Below are positions 1 through 11,700 of a DNA stretch of 64,000 nt, in pieces. Positions within the stretch are counted from its first letter, which is position 1. Each line of letters opens with the position of its first letter. Position numbers and translations under genes: made by a program. The notes under the pieces are model-generated. The model did not search any database. It saw only the letters and a list, made by a program, of their open reading frames with translations, and was not told the origin of the DNA. Origin of the DNA: Microdochium bolleyi (lineage: Eukaryota > Ascomycota > Sordariomycetes > Xylariales > Microdochiaceae); the NCBI GenBank assembly GCA_001566295.1, contig KQ964245.1:3787524-3851523 (forward strand), in the 5' to 3' direction.

Positions 1-775
1 CTCAACAGGAGGGCAAGAAGCAGCGAGCCGCAGGTGGAGGGGCAGATGCCAGTGCAGGTCTGGAGCAACCGCCATCGAGGAGGGGTAGCTCCCTGCAGCA
101 ATGTACGCGACATCGCAGTCCGGCCGTCGCGACTTGCTTTGGCGTCCCTCTTGTTGGGCGGAACATTGATACGGCAGACTACACTGCTTCGACCCGTAGG
201 CGCAGGCTAGAGCCAAAGTAGAGGACCTCATGCATGCCCAGCAGGATGTCGTACAATCGTACCCCGGGTGGATGGTGCAATCGTCGTTTGTCACCAGCCA
301 CTGCCGTTGGATTATCCCGCCGTCTAGTCCCATGGAGAAATAAAACAACCCGTTCCCCAGCCATCCTCCGCGGTACTTCTCTCCTTCTCCTACCCTCCAC
401 ACTTTCCCAGTGACAAGCAAGATTCCAGAGAAAGCTCCTGAACGATCCCCATGTAAGTATTGCCTGCTGCAACAGCACATGGATCCTCGATGGACCATTT
501 GCTTGTGATGCCCCGGCATCCTCGGAGCTTCCGACCCCCGGGCGTGGTAGCTCGGCCTGACCCCAACATTCGTGGACCCGCCAGGTCGTGCCTGCCTGAG
601 CTGCCACTCTTCACGTCGACCTCAGACCCCTCTTTCCTCCGAGACTTCTCCTGGAACAAACCTCTTCCCAAGACATCTCGGTTTCCACTTAGCTGACGCT
701 TCTCCAGCTCTGTTCAGCTCTCTGTACCCGCCCTCTTCGACTCATTCTACCACCAAACCCTTAATACCAGTCAAG
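1..775. other. 5' flank of malate dehydrogenase, no gene seen
   Basis: No open frame here has coding-like composition. The last 250 bases before the malate dehydrogenase start are pyrimidine-rich (CT and CCNC runs), as is common in strong fungal promoters and 5' leaders. The stretch is probably promoter and untranslated leader; a leader intron cannot be excluded. Confidence 0.5.
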
Positions 776-2098
776 ATGGTCAAGGCCGGTAAGTCGTCAC
801 AGACACCATGCTTCAAGCCCCACGACGCTTCTTGCCGCTGACAAGCCCTCGACTCCTTAGTTGTTGCCGGTGCTGCTGGCGGCATTGGACAGCCTCTGTC
901 CCTGCTGCTCAAGCTCAACCCCCTCATCGACGAGCTCGCTCTCTACGATGTCGTCAACACCCCTGGTGTTGCCACTGACCTCTCCCACATCTCCACCACT
1001 GCCGTAAGCAAGCCCACGTCCGAGCCAATGCCACAAGCCCATGGCCTGCGTCCTCATGGTCTCTTGTAAGCTGAGACATGCAACAGAAAGTCACTGGCTA
1101 CCTCCCTAAGGATGAGGGTGGCAAGGCTGCCTTCAAGGATGCCGATATCATCGTCATCCCCGCTGGCGTACCAAGTAAGTCATCGTCCCAAGAGCTTCAC
1201 AAACTTGTTGGCCACCGCTAACGACCACTCCAGGAAAGCCCGGCATGACCCGTGACGACCTGTTCAACATCAACGCCGGTATCGTCAAGGGCCTCATCGA
1301 GATCGCCGCCGAGGTTGCCCCCAAGGCCTTCATCCTCGTCATCTCCAACCCTGTCAACTCGACCGTCGCCATCGCCGCCGAGGTCCTCAAGGCCAAGGGT
1401 GTCTTTGACCCCAAGAAGCTCTTTGGTGTCACCACTCTCGACATTGTCCGTGCCGAGACCTTCGTCGCCGAGATCGTGGGTGAGAAGAAGGGCGAGGACT
1501 TGACCATCCCCGTCATTGGTGGCCACTCTGGCGAGACCATTGTTCCTATCTTCAGCCAGATCTCATCGGGTGCCAAGATCCCCGACGACAAGTACGACGC
1601 GCTCGTCAACCGTGTCCAGTTCGGTGGCGATGAGGTCGTCAAGGCCAAGGACGGTGCTGGCTCCGCTACCCTGTCCATGGCTTACGCCGGATACCGGTCA
1701 GTTTACTCAGCCATATCCATGAACACTTACAAAAGGCTCACATCGTGTATATAGCTTTGCCGAGAAAGTTCTCAAGGCCGCGAAGGGCGAAAAGGGTCTT
1801 GTCGAGCCCAGCTACGTCTACCTGCCCGGTGTTCCCGGCGGCGAGGCCATCGCCAAGGAGACTGGTGTCGACTTCTTCTCCGTTCCTGTCGAGCTTGGCG
1901 TAAGAGATGACCCAAACCTCAAGCTCTGTGACGAACCCCCTACTGACACGATCACAGGTCAACGGCGTCGAGAAGGTCACCAACCCCCTTACTGGCATCA
2001 GCGAGAAGGAGAAGGCCCTCGTGGAGGTCGCTATCAAGGGCCTGAAGACCAACATCGAGAAGGGTGTGCACTTCGCCCACAACCCTCCCCAGAAGTAA
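776..2098 (+). CDS. Malate dehydrogenase, cytosolic type (NAD-dependent)
   Basis: This enzyme interconverts malate and oxaloacetate with NAD(H). The model has six exons (776-788, 861-1003, 1087-1174, 1234-1696, 1755-1899, 1958-2098) that join in frame to 330 residues, the normal length for the family. The first exon is only 13 bases. Visible motifs are the nucleotide-binding loop GAAGGIGQ (residues 8-15), the substrate loop GVPRKPGMTR with arginines 82 and 88, NPVN at 120, the Asp151/Arg154 pair and the catalytic His179 in IGGHSG. The protein begins at the Rossmann fold with no presequence, so it should be the cytosolic (or peroxisomal) isozyme. The C-terminus (NPPQK) is not an obvious PTS1 signal. 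The gene converges on TRS33. The family call is very secure; compartment is inferred from the missing presequence. Confidence 0.96.
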
Positions 2099-2935
2099 AT
2101 TATCCCCTTGAATCCCCACTGTGAATCCACGAACATGAGCAGACGAGCGTTGTCATCATAGCCATGTGCGATCTTTTTGCGAGCAGGAGGCTGCCATCGA
2201 GCCGGATCATGTCAAGTCGCACGCTGTCGGCGTGGCGTGTAGATTACGCAGATATTCACAGCGCCGCAAAACGTAAAATAAAGTCTTTGTGACTGATCCA
2301 TTACCATCTATCATCTAGGTTGTAAATGCTCGGTGAGCGCGACTTGGGAGGAAGAGGTCGGTTGAAGCTAGCGCCACGCGCTGTTCCATGGAGCTCCGGT
2401 CGGGGATGATTCGGCGAACTGAGCAGCACCGCACGCCAGGCCTGAACCCCCCACATTGCAGATAGGCCGAACTCGTAGCTCCCAGCACGCAGACAGTGAA
2501 CGAAGGGCTGCAGATCTAACGATGAGCATGGATGGAAGTGCTGCGATCGGCTCCTTCATGTATCCGGCCGGAATCAACTTCCTCTGCAGGGAGGTATCGC
2601 AGAAGGTGCTACGGCGGTGCAGGCTACGACGCTAGCAATAAAATAACGCGCCTCGCAATGACCAAATGTTCCCAATAAGAAACTCCATCTTCGTTGGTCA
2701 TAATCTCTATTGCACCGGCCCATCTATTGTCTCCAAGATGTCTATTGCAGAACAGCTCAAAGAAGAAACCTCGACCGATATGTGTCATACGCTGTGCTGT
2801 TCTTCATGTCTTGCAGGACAGCAATTGTGAAGACATTGTCCCGTCCGCAGTCATTGCGCGACGGATGTCCATTTGTTGCTCCCGTGTTCTTGTCGAGAGA
2901 CGGGTATGTCATCATTCATTCGTGTCGATGGACTG
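2099..2935. other. Convergent intergenic region (3' ends of MDH and TRS33)
   Basis: This is the 837-base gap between two converging genes. It holds the malate dehydrogenase 3' UTR; an AATAAA-like run, 'aaaataaagtc', lies near 2275. The short open frames have no coding character. Confidence 0.5.
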
Positions 2936-4135
2936 CTACTGCTTGGCTGGTATTGTCTTGATCTGGAATACGGCGCCCGGGATCTCGCTCGACTCGGCTT
3001 GTACCGTGGCCTGGATACCCATCGCGGCGAGGGCGCCGCGGAGGATGCCGCAGGGAAACCAGAGGAACTGTTCGTGCATTCTAGTCAATATCTTGAGAGA
3101 CATCATGACGGATGGCTTGAGTTTGAACCCCCGAGGTCCAAGTGGTGGGGGTTTCCCAGTAGGTATATCGCATGACTGGCCATGAGAAACAGGGAGAAAA
3201 GTAGGGAGCAGGGGAGGGAGCAGGAGATCGAACAAGGCTGGAAGAAAAGAAGGGAAATGGACGTACAGGCTGGGCACGCACGACGGCCTGCCCGCCGGTG
3301 TCGGTGCTCATGCGCGCGAGCGGCCGGAACAGGTTGTCCGTCAGTACGTAGACGCCGCGGTGGTTCGTTTTGAGGTTGTCGACCTGCTTCTTGAAAACGA
3401 GCGTCCAGAGGTCCTTGCACACGAACTTTATCGCGTCAAGGGTGTCGTTGAAGCGTGGCCTGTCGCGGGAGAATCTGATCCATCAAAAGCAGGCCAAGGT
3501 CAGCTCTGTTCTGATCGACGTCGAGTTTGTGCAGAGCCAGGTGCGTAGAGCGGGTGCTTCGTCGAGACGGATGAAGCTCAACGGAGCTGGCGAGATGTTG
3601 CCAGAAGCGCATCCCGATACCGACTCCCAATGACGGCCGGGATAAATTCACAGGCCCCGAAAGGAAGAGCGACTCACCTCTCCACGAGCCCCAATCCAAC
3701 ACGGTACCCAAGCGTCTCAAGTCGGTAGAACACCGCATCCCGCTCCTCGTCCTCATCCAGCCTCCTCGATGTCGAGCTCGCCGCCGTGATGCTCCCCGCT
3801 GCGCCGCCGCCGCCGAAGCCGCCCTTCTCGGAACCCGGCGGCGGACTTATCACGACGCCCGGCGCCACACCACCACCCGCTCCCGCTCCTATCGTGGAGC
3901 TTATGCTGCCATTGTTGTGTTGAGTGCTGCCTGTCTTGCCACTCTCGCTCTGCCCTGACGCTGGCGCTGGCGCTATCGCCGCCTGCTCGGCTGCGTTGTT
4001 CTCTAGCTCATTAGCCACCCGGTAGGCCATGGGCACGAGCTCGATCATGAGAAAGTCGAGACATGACGTGCTGAGGAACGTCGCGCTCGGGTCGGAGGCG
4101 TTGTAGGGCGGTAACGGTTGATCGAAGGACGACAT
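2936..4135 (-). CDS. TRS33: TRAPP complex subunit TRS33 (TRAPPC6, Bet3 family)
   Basis: TRS33 is a small subunit of the TRAPP tethering and Rab-GEF complexes that act at the Golgi in ER-to-Golgi and intra-Golgi traffic. Three exons (4135-3678, 3474-3267, 3067-2936) join in frame to 265 residues. Diagnostic family sequence is the run KFVCKDLWTLVFKKQVDNLK followed by TNHRGVYVLTDNLFRPL in exon 2, and FLWFPCGILRGALAAMGI in exon 3, which ends in the typical VFQIKT strand. The N-terminal part carries a Gly/Ala/Ser-rich low-complexity insertion (about residues 50-125) that makes it longer than yeast or animal homologues. The start was chosen because MSSFDQP begins just before the conserved helix TSCLDFLMIELVPMAYR. 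The upstream in-frame codons read through a TG microsatellite and look untranslated. Confidence 0.92.
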
Positions 4136-5120
4136 CTCGGGTGGAAAGTCGCCTGCTTGGTGCTTGTAGGTATGTGTGTGTGTGTGTGTGTATGTCTTTG
4201 TAGACGGCCACTGTTTCCGGTCCAAGCCCGTCTGTCTACCTCGCGGCTCTCTTGGTCCTCCAGGCACGTCCCTCTCGCGCTCCTACTGTGGGCGCAGCGC
4301 TCAGCTCGCTCGGTCGCCTGTTCACTGAACACTTCCGCTGAAGCCAAGTTTTGCTGCGTGCTCTTCGGTCTTGCCGCGGCGCCCTCTTCTGCTGAGCTTG
4401 ACTCGCTCGAGGCCTTGGCCGAAGGGGTGGTCACGCAGGCCGAGCTGGTGGCCTGGCTTCGTACGAAGCTCTGGGGTGGATTGCGACAGAACTACCGAGT
4501 TACGCCAACACCAGCAGCTTGGGAGGTCGCCTGGGTCTCGGATATTGTCGGGATCTTATCGTTGCGGTTGTCGTCGCTGTGCCTGCAGGTCTCATGGGAT
4601 TGCGATACGAATGCCTCGGTCGTCCCTGTCGCTCTAATCACCGCTGGTGTCCTTTCACAATGTCGGCTCGTCGTGGACGCTGATGTTTGGCGGATGTTGC
4701 GTCAGGGGAGCTTCCAAACCCCTGTGGGGTCGGTGTGGGGTCTGCCCGTCTTCAATGGAGGAGGCTTTGAGCCTCTCGATGACTGGGGTTGCTTCAAGAG
4801 AACAGCAATAGGATCCACCTGTCACGGAAGTACGGGAATGGCGCGTGTAGCCAGGTCATATATCTCACAAAGGAAACTCTGATCTGTTTTTCAAACCAAG
4901 GTGTACTGTGAGCCCGAAGCTCGCGCACAGAAGCTTATCTACTCCTGGAGGTGTCTGTCTCTACGAAAGCAAGAGGTATCCCGGAACGCCGGCCGTTCTG
5001 CGCTTCCGACCAAGTAAATGCAACGCCATGCTCCAGTCTGCCAATCGGAAATAGGCATACGACACAATCTATGTACATGAAATGTTAGGCTGTATTGCCT
5101 GGTACTCCAGAATGCTCTGG
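4136..5120. other. TRS33 upstream region
   Basis: This is the promoter and 5' leader of TRS33 and the 3' flank of the SUMO ligase gene. A TG/CA dinucleotide microsatellite lies at about 4169-4192, just upstream of the TRS33 start. A long open frame crosses 4118-4882 on the + strand, but it begins antisense to TRS33 and resembles no protein family, so it is not called. Confidence 0.45.
4169..4192. repeat. TG/CA dinucleotide microsatellite in the TRS33 5' leader
   Basis: The bases read as an almost uninterrupted alternation of T and G on the + strand, about 35-60 bases upstream of the TRS33 ATG on the other strand. It would appear as a CA repeat in the TRS33 leader if transcription starts upstream of it. 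Confidence 0.8.
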
Positions 5121-7104
5121 TCAGAGAGAATAGTCGCTGGGAAATGGCAAGGACGACATGTGCTGCTCGGTGCCAAGGTTCTGGCGCTTGGCTGGGCGCG
5201 CGACTGGTTCTTCGTCGTCACTACTAAGCGTGAGGTCAATAACCTCTGCTGTCCGCTTCGTGCCGCCAGAACGAGGCGGAGCGACGGGCTCCCGAGAGCC
5301 ACCAGTGGGTGTGCTGGTGTCGGTAGTAAGCTGCCGGATCGGCGTGCCGAAAGAGTCGACGAAGCCATTGAACGACGGCGCACTCATGATGAGAAGGTCG
5401 TCATCATCCTCGACCTTGGCGGAGCTGTCCGCATACCCGTTGCTACGTGTACCATGATCAGAGCCCTGTGGCCTCCATGAGCCGTCCGGTTCTATCGTGA
5501 CTTGCTCCTCAGACTCTGATGTCTGCTCGAGAATCTCTCTGGCATATTCGTCTACTGCCAAAGAATTAAAGGGCGCTGATGCATTACAAAGAGGGCAAAG
5601 CCACTGCGGCCCTTGTTCCTGCAACTGCAGATACGACGTGGCATCGAAGCAAGTAATGTGCTTGCAAGACATCCCTCGGCATGGTGTCCTTAACCTCGTA
5701 TAGCTGAGGGGGCATTTCAGAGATAGATTGAGATGCGTGACACCGACGTCTGGGTCGTTCGCTTTGTCCGATACTGTGAAACGGTCAGCCAGGCAATTAC
5801 ACAGAGCAAAGATGACATACTCTCGCGGACCACAGTCTCCTTGCGGATCTTTCGGTCCTTGATGATTCCGACAAGCTCTGGGATCGAAGTGGTCTTGCAG
5901 ATGTACAGGGCTACGTAGAATTTCTTTGTGTGTATGTTAGTAATTTGGCTGTCTTGAAGGCTGAGAGTACAAGATTACCTTGGATGTCAGAGCATACGTG
6001 AAGTCAACTGTGTTGGCGTAGTTGTACTGTTTGAGTCGCAGCGCGTCCGTGATGTCCACAGGTCGCGTCGAGCCCGGCTTGCCCTTGAGACCACGGGTAT
6101 TCGCTTTGATATCGCCTCCGTTCACCTTGAGCTCAGACTGGTGAGGGAAAGAGATATCCTGCACTCCTTGAAGATCGCCGGCGCAGAACACCATGACCCT
6201 GTGGCTCTTGTCATCCAAACATTTGTTCAGTGCCGGCATATCGCTGACTCTAACATGGAGTTGGACAGAGTTCCTATGCTGGCTCATAGCTAGTTGTGCG
6301 AGTGGTGAGTGAGTGGTGAGTGAGTGGTGAGTGAGTGGTGAGGTCTGGAGTTTGAGAATAAGTGTACTGCATGGGTGAGTCTTACCCTCGCATGTCTTTA
6401 CGCTGCCGATGCGCTCTTTCCTCGTGTAAAATGGGCTCGGCTTGAAATCGATGTCGTTGGGCGTCGGTGTTCTGTATACCGTCGAGCTATGGTGACCAGA
6501 CGTGCCATTCGAGCTGTAGCCATTCTGTTGCTGATAGACTGTGCTCTGGCCGTGGTAAGGGTAACCGGGTGCCGCAGAGCCTCTGCTCGCTGTACCATAT
6601 GAAGTGGTTGCAGAGCTTTGAGGCATGGCGGGCTGTGTGACGAGAGGTCCTTTGTAGAGGCCCAGAATTGAGCTGCGTATGTGCTGATATGTTGCTGGAT
6701 CATTGCCACAGCTCTCATGTAAAGCTGGCAGTGTGGTGTTAGCGCGCGTGTATCCGGAAGAGTCCGCAAGAAGTCAAGATCTGGAATGCAGTGAGCCCAG
6801 GACAATTATTTTGACGCTGGGTCGTAAAGTTGCGTTCCCAGGCTCGCAGCCTTTGGAGGTTTTGCTGGACACTGAAACATGATTGTGCCCGAGAGGGGAT
6901 AATGCGCCGCAAGGGTCTTGAAGATGCACCGCGAAGCGCCCACGTACCGGTCTTGATGCGATTCTGAAGAGTGGCCTTGACGCCGCTGGTTGCAAGGCCG
7001 TTGGTGGCGCAGATTTGTTGTAGCTGCTTATTGAGCAGCGTGGAGAGGGAGCGCTCGAGCGTGCGGATGTCTGAGCGGACATCGGAAGGCATCGAGGAAG
7101 CCAT
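5121..7104 (-). CDS. SUMO E3 ligase of the SIZ/PIAS family (Pli1/Siz1-like)
   Basis: This nuclear E3 transfers SUMO from Ubc9 to substrates. Five exons (7104-6948, 6724-6386, 6289-5979, 5923-5821, 5773-5121) join in frame to 520 residues. A SAP DNA-binding motif lies at about residues 10-50 (LLNKQLQQICATNGLATSGV). A PINIT domain fills about 130-300. An SP-RING follows with Cys324, Cys335, Cys340, His342, Cys345, Cys363 and Cys366. An acidic SUMO-interacting motif, VIDLTLSSDDEE, starts at 481, and the C-terminus is disordered. SP-RING plus SAP plus PINIT defines the family; length is between fission-yeast Pli1 and budding-yeast Siz1. The second intron (6385-6290) is exactly 96 bases, free of in-frame stops and largely a tandem repeat. 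The first intron ends at a good CTAAC branch site. The gene is divergent from the DUF2423 gene. Confidence 0.93.
6301..6342. repeat. 11-base tandem repeat inside a SUMO-ligase intron
   Basis: Nearly four head-to-tail copies of AGTGGTGAGTG (+ strand) start at 6301, 6312, 6323 and 6334; the last copy is truncated. The array lies within the second intron of the SUMO E3 ligase gene. Confidence 0.9.
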
Positions 7105-8095
7105 CTCGACGTTTGCGCGGCTAGGCTACCGATCTCGAGGGTGACAGGGACGACGGCAGTGCAGATGGCGCCTCATGGGAGGCAGGCACGACCAACAGCG
7201 GCCCCGTTGCCTCGCACCTCCTCCGGAGTCGCGATGTTGCGCACTGGCTGGCGATCGGGCCTCCTTCTCGTAGGTGTCTCTGCTTGCCGGCTCTTCTTCC
7301 ACCCACAGCCACGGTCGGTGGTTGGCAATGTTGCTAACGCATGGGCGACTGTGCGATGTTCGTCGGCGCGGTCTGGAACATAGGTCGGCTGAAGTCGGCA
7401 GGCTGTGTCGTTTCAACAATGCGAATACGACAGCGTGTGGAGAGCCAACAGAGGACGTGTTCGGAAGCGCGTGCAAATCCGTGGTGCGCCGGTAAGGGTG
7501 TCTCCAAAGCAAGGGTCGGGCGGCGGAGTGTTGGGAAGAATGCTTCGGACCAAGTGTCGTCTCGAGGACGGCAGGGCTCCGAGGTTGTCGGCCTAACGTG
7601 ATGCGATGATACTTGCATGACTCTGCAATTCTGCCCACACACGGCCAGGCACCTCGTCACTTTCTGAGACGCGGGACGCGGAAGGCCTGGCCAGGTGCGC
7701 ACTTGCTGGGAGAGGAAAGGCACCCAGAGGAGCTAGGCTGCTTTCAGTGGGCGGTCAGGGCCCCGGGCGTGAAGCAGGAGCGATCCGACCGACGTCCAGC
7801 CTTCAGAGGCCGTGTCCTGGAGGACCCTTGCCTGCTCTTCCTGGCCCCACTACACTCCAGTCTGCACCTTATCGTCCCGGACTTTTTTTCTTGCTGCCAT
7901 TATCGCAGCGCAATACCACACGCCTTGGTCCCTCAATTGGTTTCACAGGACAAGCAGCCGCTCAAGACGTGAGTTTTGCGCTCAATCATAAAGACCAGTC
8001 CCTGGTTTTATACAAGTTGACCCATTCCTAACTTCGGTTGCAACATCCAGACCAAAATCACCAGTAGTATCTAAGTGCGCGTCGCAACTTCCACA
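7105..8095. other. Divergent promoter region (SUMO ligase / DUF2423 gene)
   Basis: About 990 bases separate two outward-facing starts. Overlapping open frames occur on both strands, but they are arginine/serine/cysteine-rich with no family resemblance. I read the segment as a shared promoter. A pyrimidine-rich run near 7880-7900 lies upstream of the + strand gene. Confidence 0.5.
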
Positions 8096-8544
8096 ATGGC
8101 AAAGAGCTCCCGCTCCAGCACGCGCAAGGCCAACAACCAGCGCCTCAAGGCAAACGTTTTCGGACCCGTCGAGTCCGCCCGCGCCGAGCGCCTCTCCGCC
8201 AAGCTCCTCGAGATCGCCGCCCAGCCCAAGCCCGCCCAGGACGATGGCGACGTGAAGATTGTCGACAACGTCGACGCTGCGCAGGACGACGAGACCAAGG
8301 CTGCGACCGGAGAGACGGCTGAAGGTATGTCACAAATTTTCGCACGGGCTGATTTCCCGTCCGGAGACCAGGAGGCTAACTGTCCACATTCTTCGCACAA
8401 GCAGCCGCGATGGAGGTCGACTCGGCCAAGCCCTCTGCGAGCTCATCCTCCAAGAAGAACCGCGTCTCGAAGCGGAGAAAGACTAGCAAGATTGTATTCC
8501 CCAAGTACAAGGACAGGCGCACTTCCAAGAAGGGCAAGAATTAG
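8096..8544 (+). CDS. Small basic DUF2423-type protein (ribosome-biogenesis/LLP-like)
   Basis: Two exons (8096-8324, 8405-8544) encode 122 residues. The N-terminus MAKSSRSSTRKANNQRLKAN, then VFGPVESARAERLSAKLLEI, is the signature of the fungal DUF2423 family, related to the metazoan LLP nucleolar protein. The middle is acidic and the C-terminus is strongly basic (KKNRVSKRRKTSK, DRRTSKKGKN), as expected for a nuclear or nucleolar protein. The ATG at 8096 is chosen because it starts the conserved motif; a GTG further upstream in the same frame has no support. A role in ribosome biogenesis is inferred from related families and cannot be read from this sequence. The gene converges on SWC2 with 158 bases between the stop codons. 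Confidence 0.85.
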
Positions 8545-8702
8545 AGACACCTCTTTGTGTTACAACAGCATTGTTCGGCGTTCTGGATTTGCTATTTTCT
8601 CTCCAATACCAAACCAAAGCCTGGGATTATCAGGGTATTATACAATGTAACGCGCAACCATACCCAAGCTTCACATTGAATGTCCTTGCTGCGTAATTGC
8701 TC

Positions 8703-11700
8703 TCATGGTTGCGGAGCGGGCTGTTGGGAAGTGACTGGTGCCACGGCGAGATCTGGCGTGTGCGCCGGCTGCGAGGCTGAATCAACGGCAAAGGTGAGTT
8801 CCGATATCGAGTCAGGCTTAGATTGTGAATTCCGGGCTATGGTTGCACTGCTAGCCGGCGGCGGCATCGATACAGAGGTGGTATGTCCTTCTTTATGTAA
8901 AGCCGTTTCAGGGGCACTGGCTTGAATGGGTGGCATCGCCTGTGTAGCTGGTACATGCGCTGGCGAAGCTTGTACAGCTGGCACAGCTGGTGCAGTACCT
9001 GGCAACTGGGTCTGAAGTGCAGGAGTCGTTCCTGGGAGCGTAGCCGGGACCTGCATTTGAGCTGGAGCCTGTACCGGAGGGAGTACGGGATTCTTCGCTG
9101 CCGCTGCGTTTCCACTACTCGCACAGTCTGGCTTGTCCTGAGGGTCCTGCTGATTCTGCTCAACCATGACAGGCGCGACCTTCGGCGGAGCCGGGGCAGA
9201 CGGGTCCAGAAACCGAGCAGGTACGCCCGTTGCCGCAGTCGAACCTGTGCCCAACCAGGTCCCGAGCAGCTTGCTGAACTTGTACTCGCCCTTCTGCAGC
9301 TTCTGAATCTCCTTGTAAGCAAAGCTGTTGTAGTACGGCAGGCCAGTCCTAGGGTCCTTGTAGCGCGCGGGCTGGCCCGTGATGACGCAGCGCGGCGCCG
9401 GCGCAGGCTTGGCCAGCTTATTCATCTCCTTGCCAAACAGGATTCGCGTCTGGACCGACTTCTCCTTGATCGCGTTCTCGTTGAAGTTCTGCAAGATGAA
9501 GCAGTTTCGGGTGGCCTTCCCGTCTGGCGGTGGTGTTCGTGGAGGTGGTGGGGTTTCAGCTTCTTTTTCTTGTTCCTTCTTTTGTCTACCACCCCTTGGC
9601 TTGGTTGGTTTTGGGGCTACAAGTGGTGCCAGAGAAGGAAGTAATTGTGATGAGTGCGTGGGAGGTATTACACCATGTATCGAATGAGGGATTGTTGGGT
9701 GCCCTGCCTGACCGGGGGGTCCTGCTGCCGTGTTCAACTGGCTGGGTGCTAACGGTGCTTGCTGTGTCATAGACGTCGGCAGCTGGGCACCTTCGCTCTG
9801 GGGAGGAGCCAGTCCTGGGGGCGATATGCCCGCTGCTGGAGAATGGCCGATCTGAGGTATTGACAGGACTCCGGGGTTCACGCCAACTGGACGTGCAAGG
9901 AAACTCGAAGCGGGAGTTCCGTGACCCAGCGGGTTGATAGATTCTTGCTGTGAAGGTGGTGCGAAACCCATTGTCGTATATACACCCTCTGCAGGTGCTG
10001 CCAGCCCCTGGGTGCCAATTGACGGTGGTTCAAGATTAGGCAGTTGCAAGGTCGAGTTGTTGACGAGCTGAGGGACGGCCACAGGTGCTGCAGCAGGGGC
10101 CATAGCTTCTGCGCCAGCCATTTTTGTATCCTCTGACTTGTGAAGGGCAGAAGCTTTCGGAGACGTATCTTGGTTCTCAACATCAGCCGATGTTACAGCT
10201 GCTATCTCTGGCACGGTGGTCTCTGTGCTTGACATGGCAACATCTTGGCTAGGAACATTAGAGGCGAAAGGTTTTAGTAATTGCGTGTCGCTAATAGTCC
10301 GTGGTTCGGTTTGGGAATTTGCCGTCATCTCGGAAGGACCATGTATGGCTGGGGGCGCCGGCTGTCCACCCGGCTGGATATCGAGAGTCTCTTCGGCAGG
10401 CTGCGAAGTCAGCGTCGGACCGGGCAGGTCTGACATCGGCAGACCTGGCTTGGTCAAGGGAGCTTTGCTGGGTCCAGCTGATGCTGCTTCTGGCTCGTTT
10501 GACGGCGGTGATGTAGGCTTTTCTGCATTCGTTGTAGGAGTTGGAGGCATGTCCACCGGGGTGTCTGTTGCCTGCTGCGCATTCGCATCTTGGGTTGTTA
10601 CCGCCGGTCCCGAGATGTTCGTTTTCTCTGGCGTTTCGTGACTTGCAACTTTTGACACTTCTGTTTCGTGTGCCTCTGGCTTCACTAACGACGCTGGTTC
10701 CGCGGTCTGGATCTTCTCAGGCGCTGTCGCTTCCGTCATCACAATATCCTCTGCCGTCCCGGGGAGCAAATTATCGGCATCTGGTCCTGTTCCTTTCTTC
10801 TTCTTGACCGGCTTCTCCTCGATGGTGACAATCTTGCCGACATGTTTCAGCTTGCCGTCAACCCACTCCCCGACGCCACTCCAGAACGTTACCACGGGCC
10901 CGTCGAGCGTGCGATTGTTGAGCGCAGCGAGCTTAGCCCTACGCTCCTCCTCGCGCTGCTTCTCTGCCTCTTCCCAGCGGTTCAGGCTCTTGGCGTTGCG
11001 TTTCTCGATTCCCGCCGCCTCGGCGAGGCGCTCGGCCTGAGTCTTGGGCGGCTTGCGCAACGCCTCCATTTTCTTCGCTTTCCGCTCCATTGCCTCGACC
11101 TGCTTGATCCGCTTCACCTCGCGCTCAATCATCTGCTGGTGCAGCTGCTCCTTGCTGAGCATGGTCGTCTCGCGGCGCGACGCGCGCGTCGGCAACTCCG
11201 CGGCCGTCGGCAGCCAGGATGCTCGCTCGGACTTCTTCTTCGGCCGCGGCGCGGGAGCCGGCCGGTTGGCGCTCGATCTCGAGATCACAGAGGGGTCGCT
11301 GCTCTCCCCCGTGACAATCTTGACCTTCTTCTTCCGAAATTTGAGCGGGATAGCCTCCTGCGCCTTGCGCTTCCGTGCAGCCTGCCGGTTCTCACGGGCC
11401 TTCCTCTCGAGCTCCTTCTCGCCCTCGAGGTCGTCTCCTTCGTTCCCCTGCGCATTGTTGTCCTCGTCATCCGACGACGAGTCCATGTGCAGGTCCGACC
11501 CATCCTCATCGGCCTCGGAGAACGCCGCATCTTCACCATCTTCCGCGAAGAGCAGCTCGAGCTCGTCGTCGGGCTCCTGCGCCGCGAGCATGTGCTTCAG
11601 GCGGTTGCCCGCAGTCGAGCGCTTCTCGCGGCCCGTGGCGAGCCATTCTACGGTCGTCGGCGCTGGCGCTGGTACGGGCTGTTCGTCTTCTGCGTCTGAC

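Noticed and set aside
4118..4882. Long + strand open frame (254 codons) beginning antisense to TRS33
   Set aside because: It starts within the reverse of the TRS33 start region, runs through a TG microsatellite (CVCVCVCLC) and has no family resemblance.
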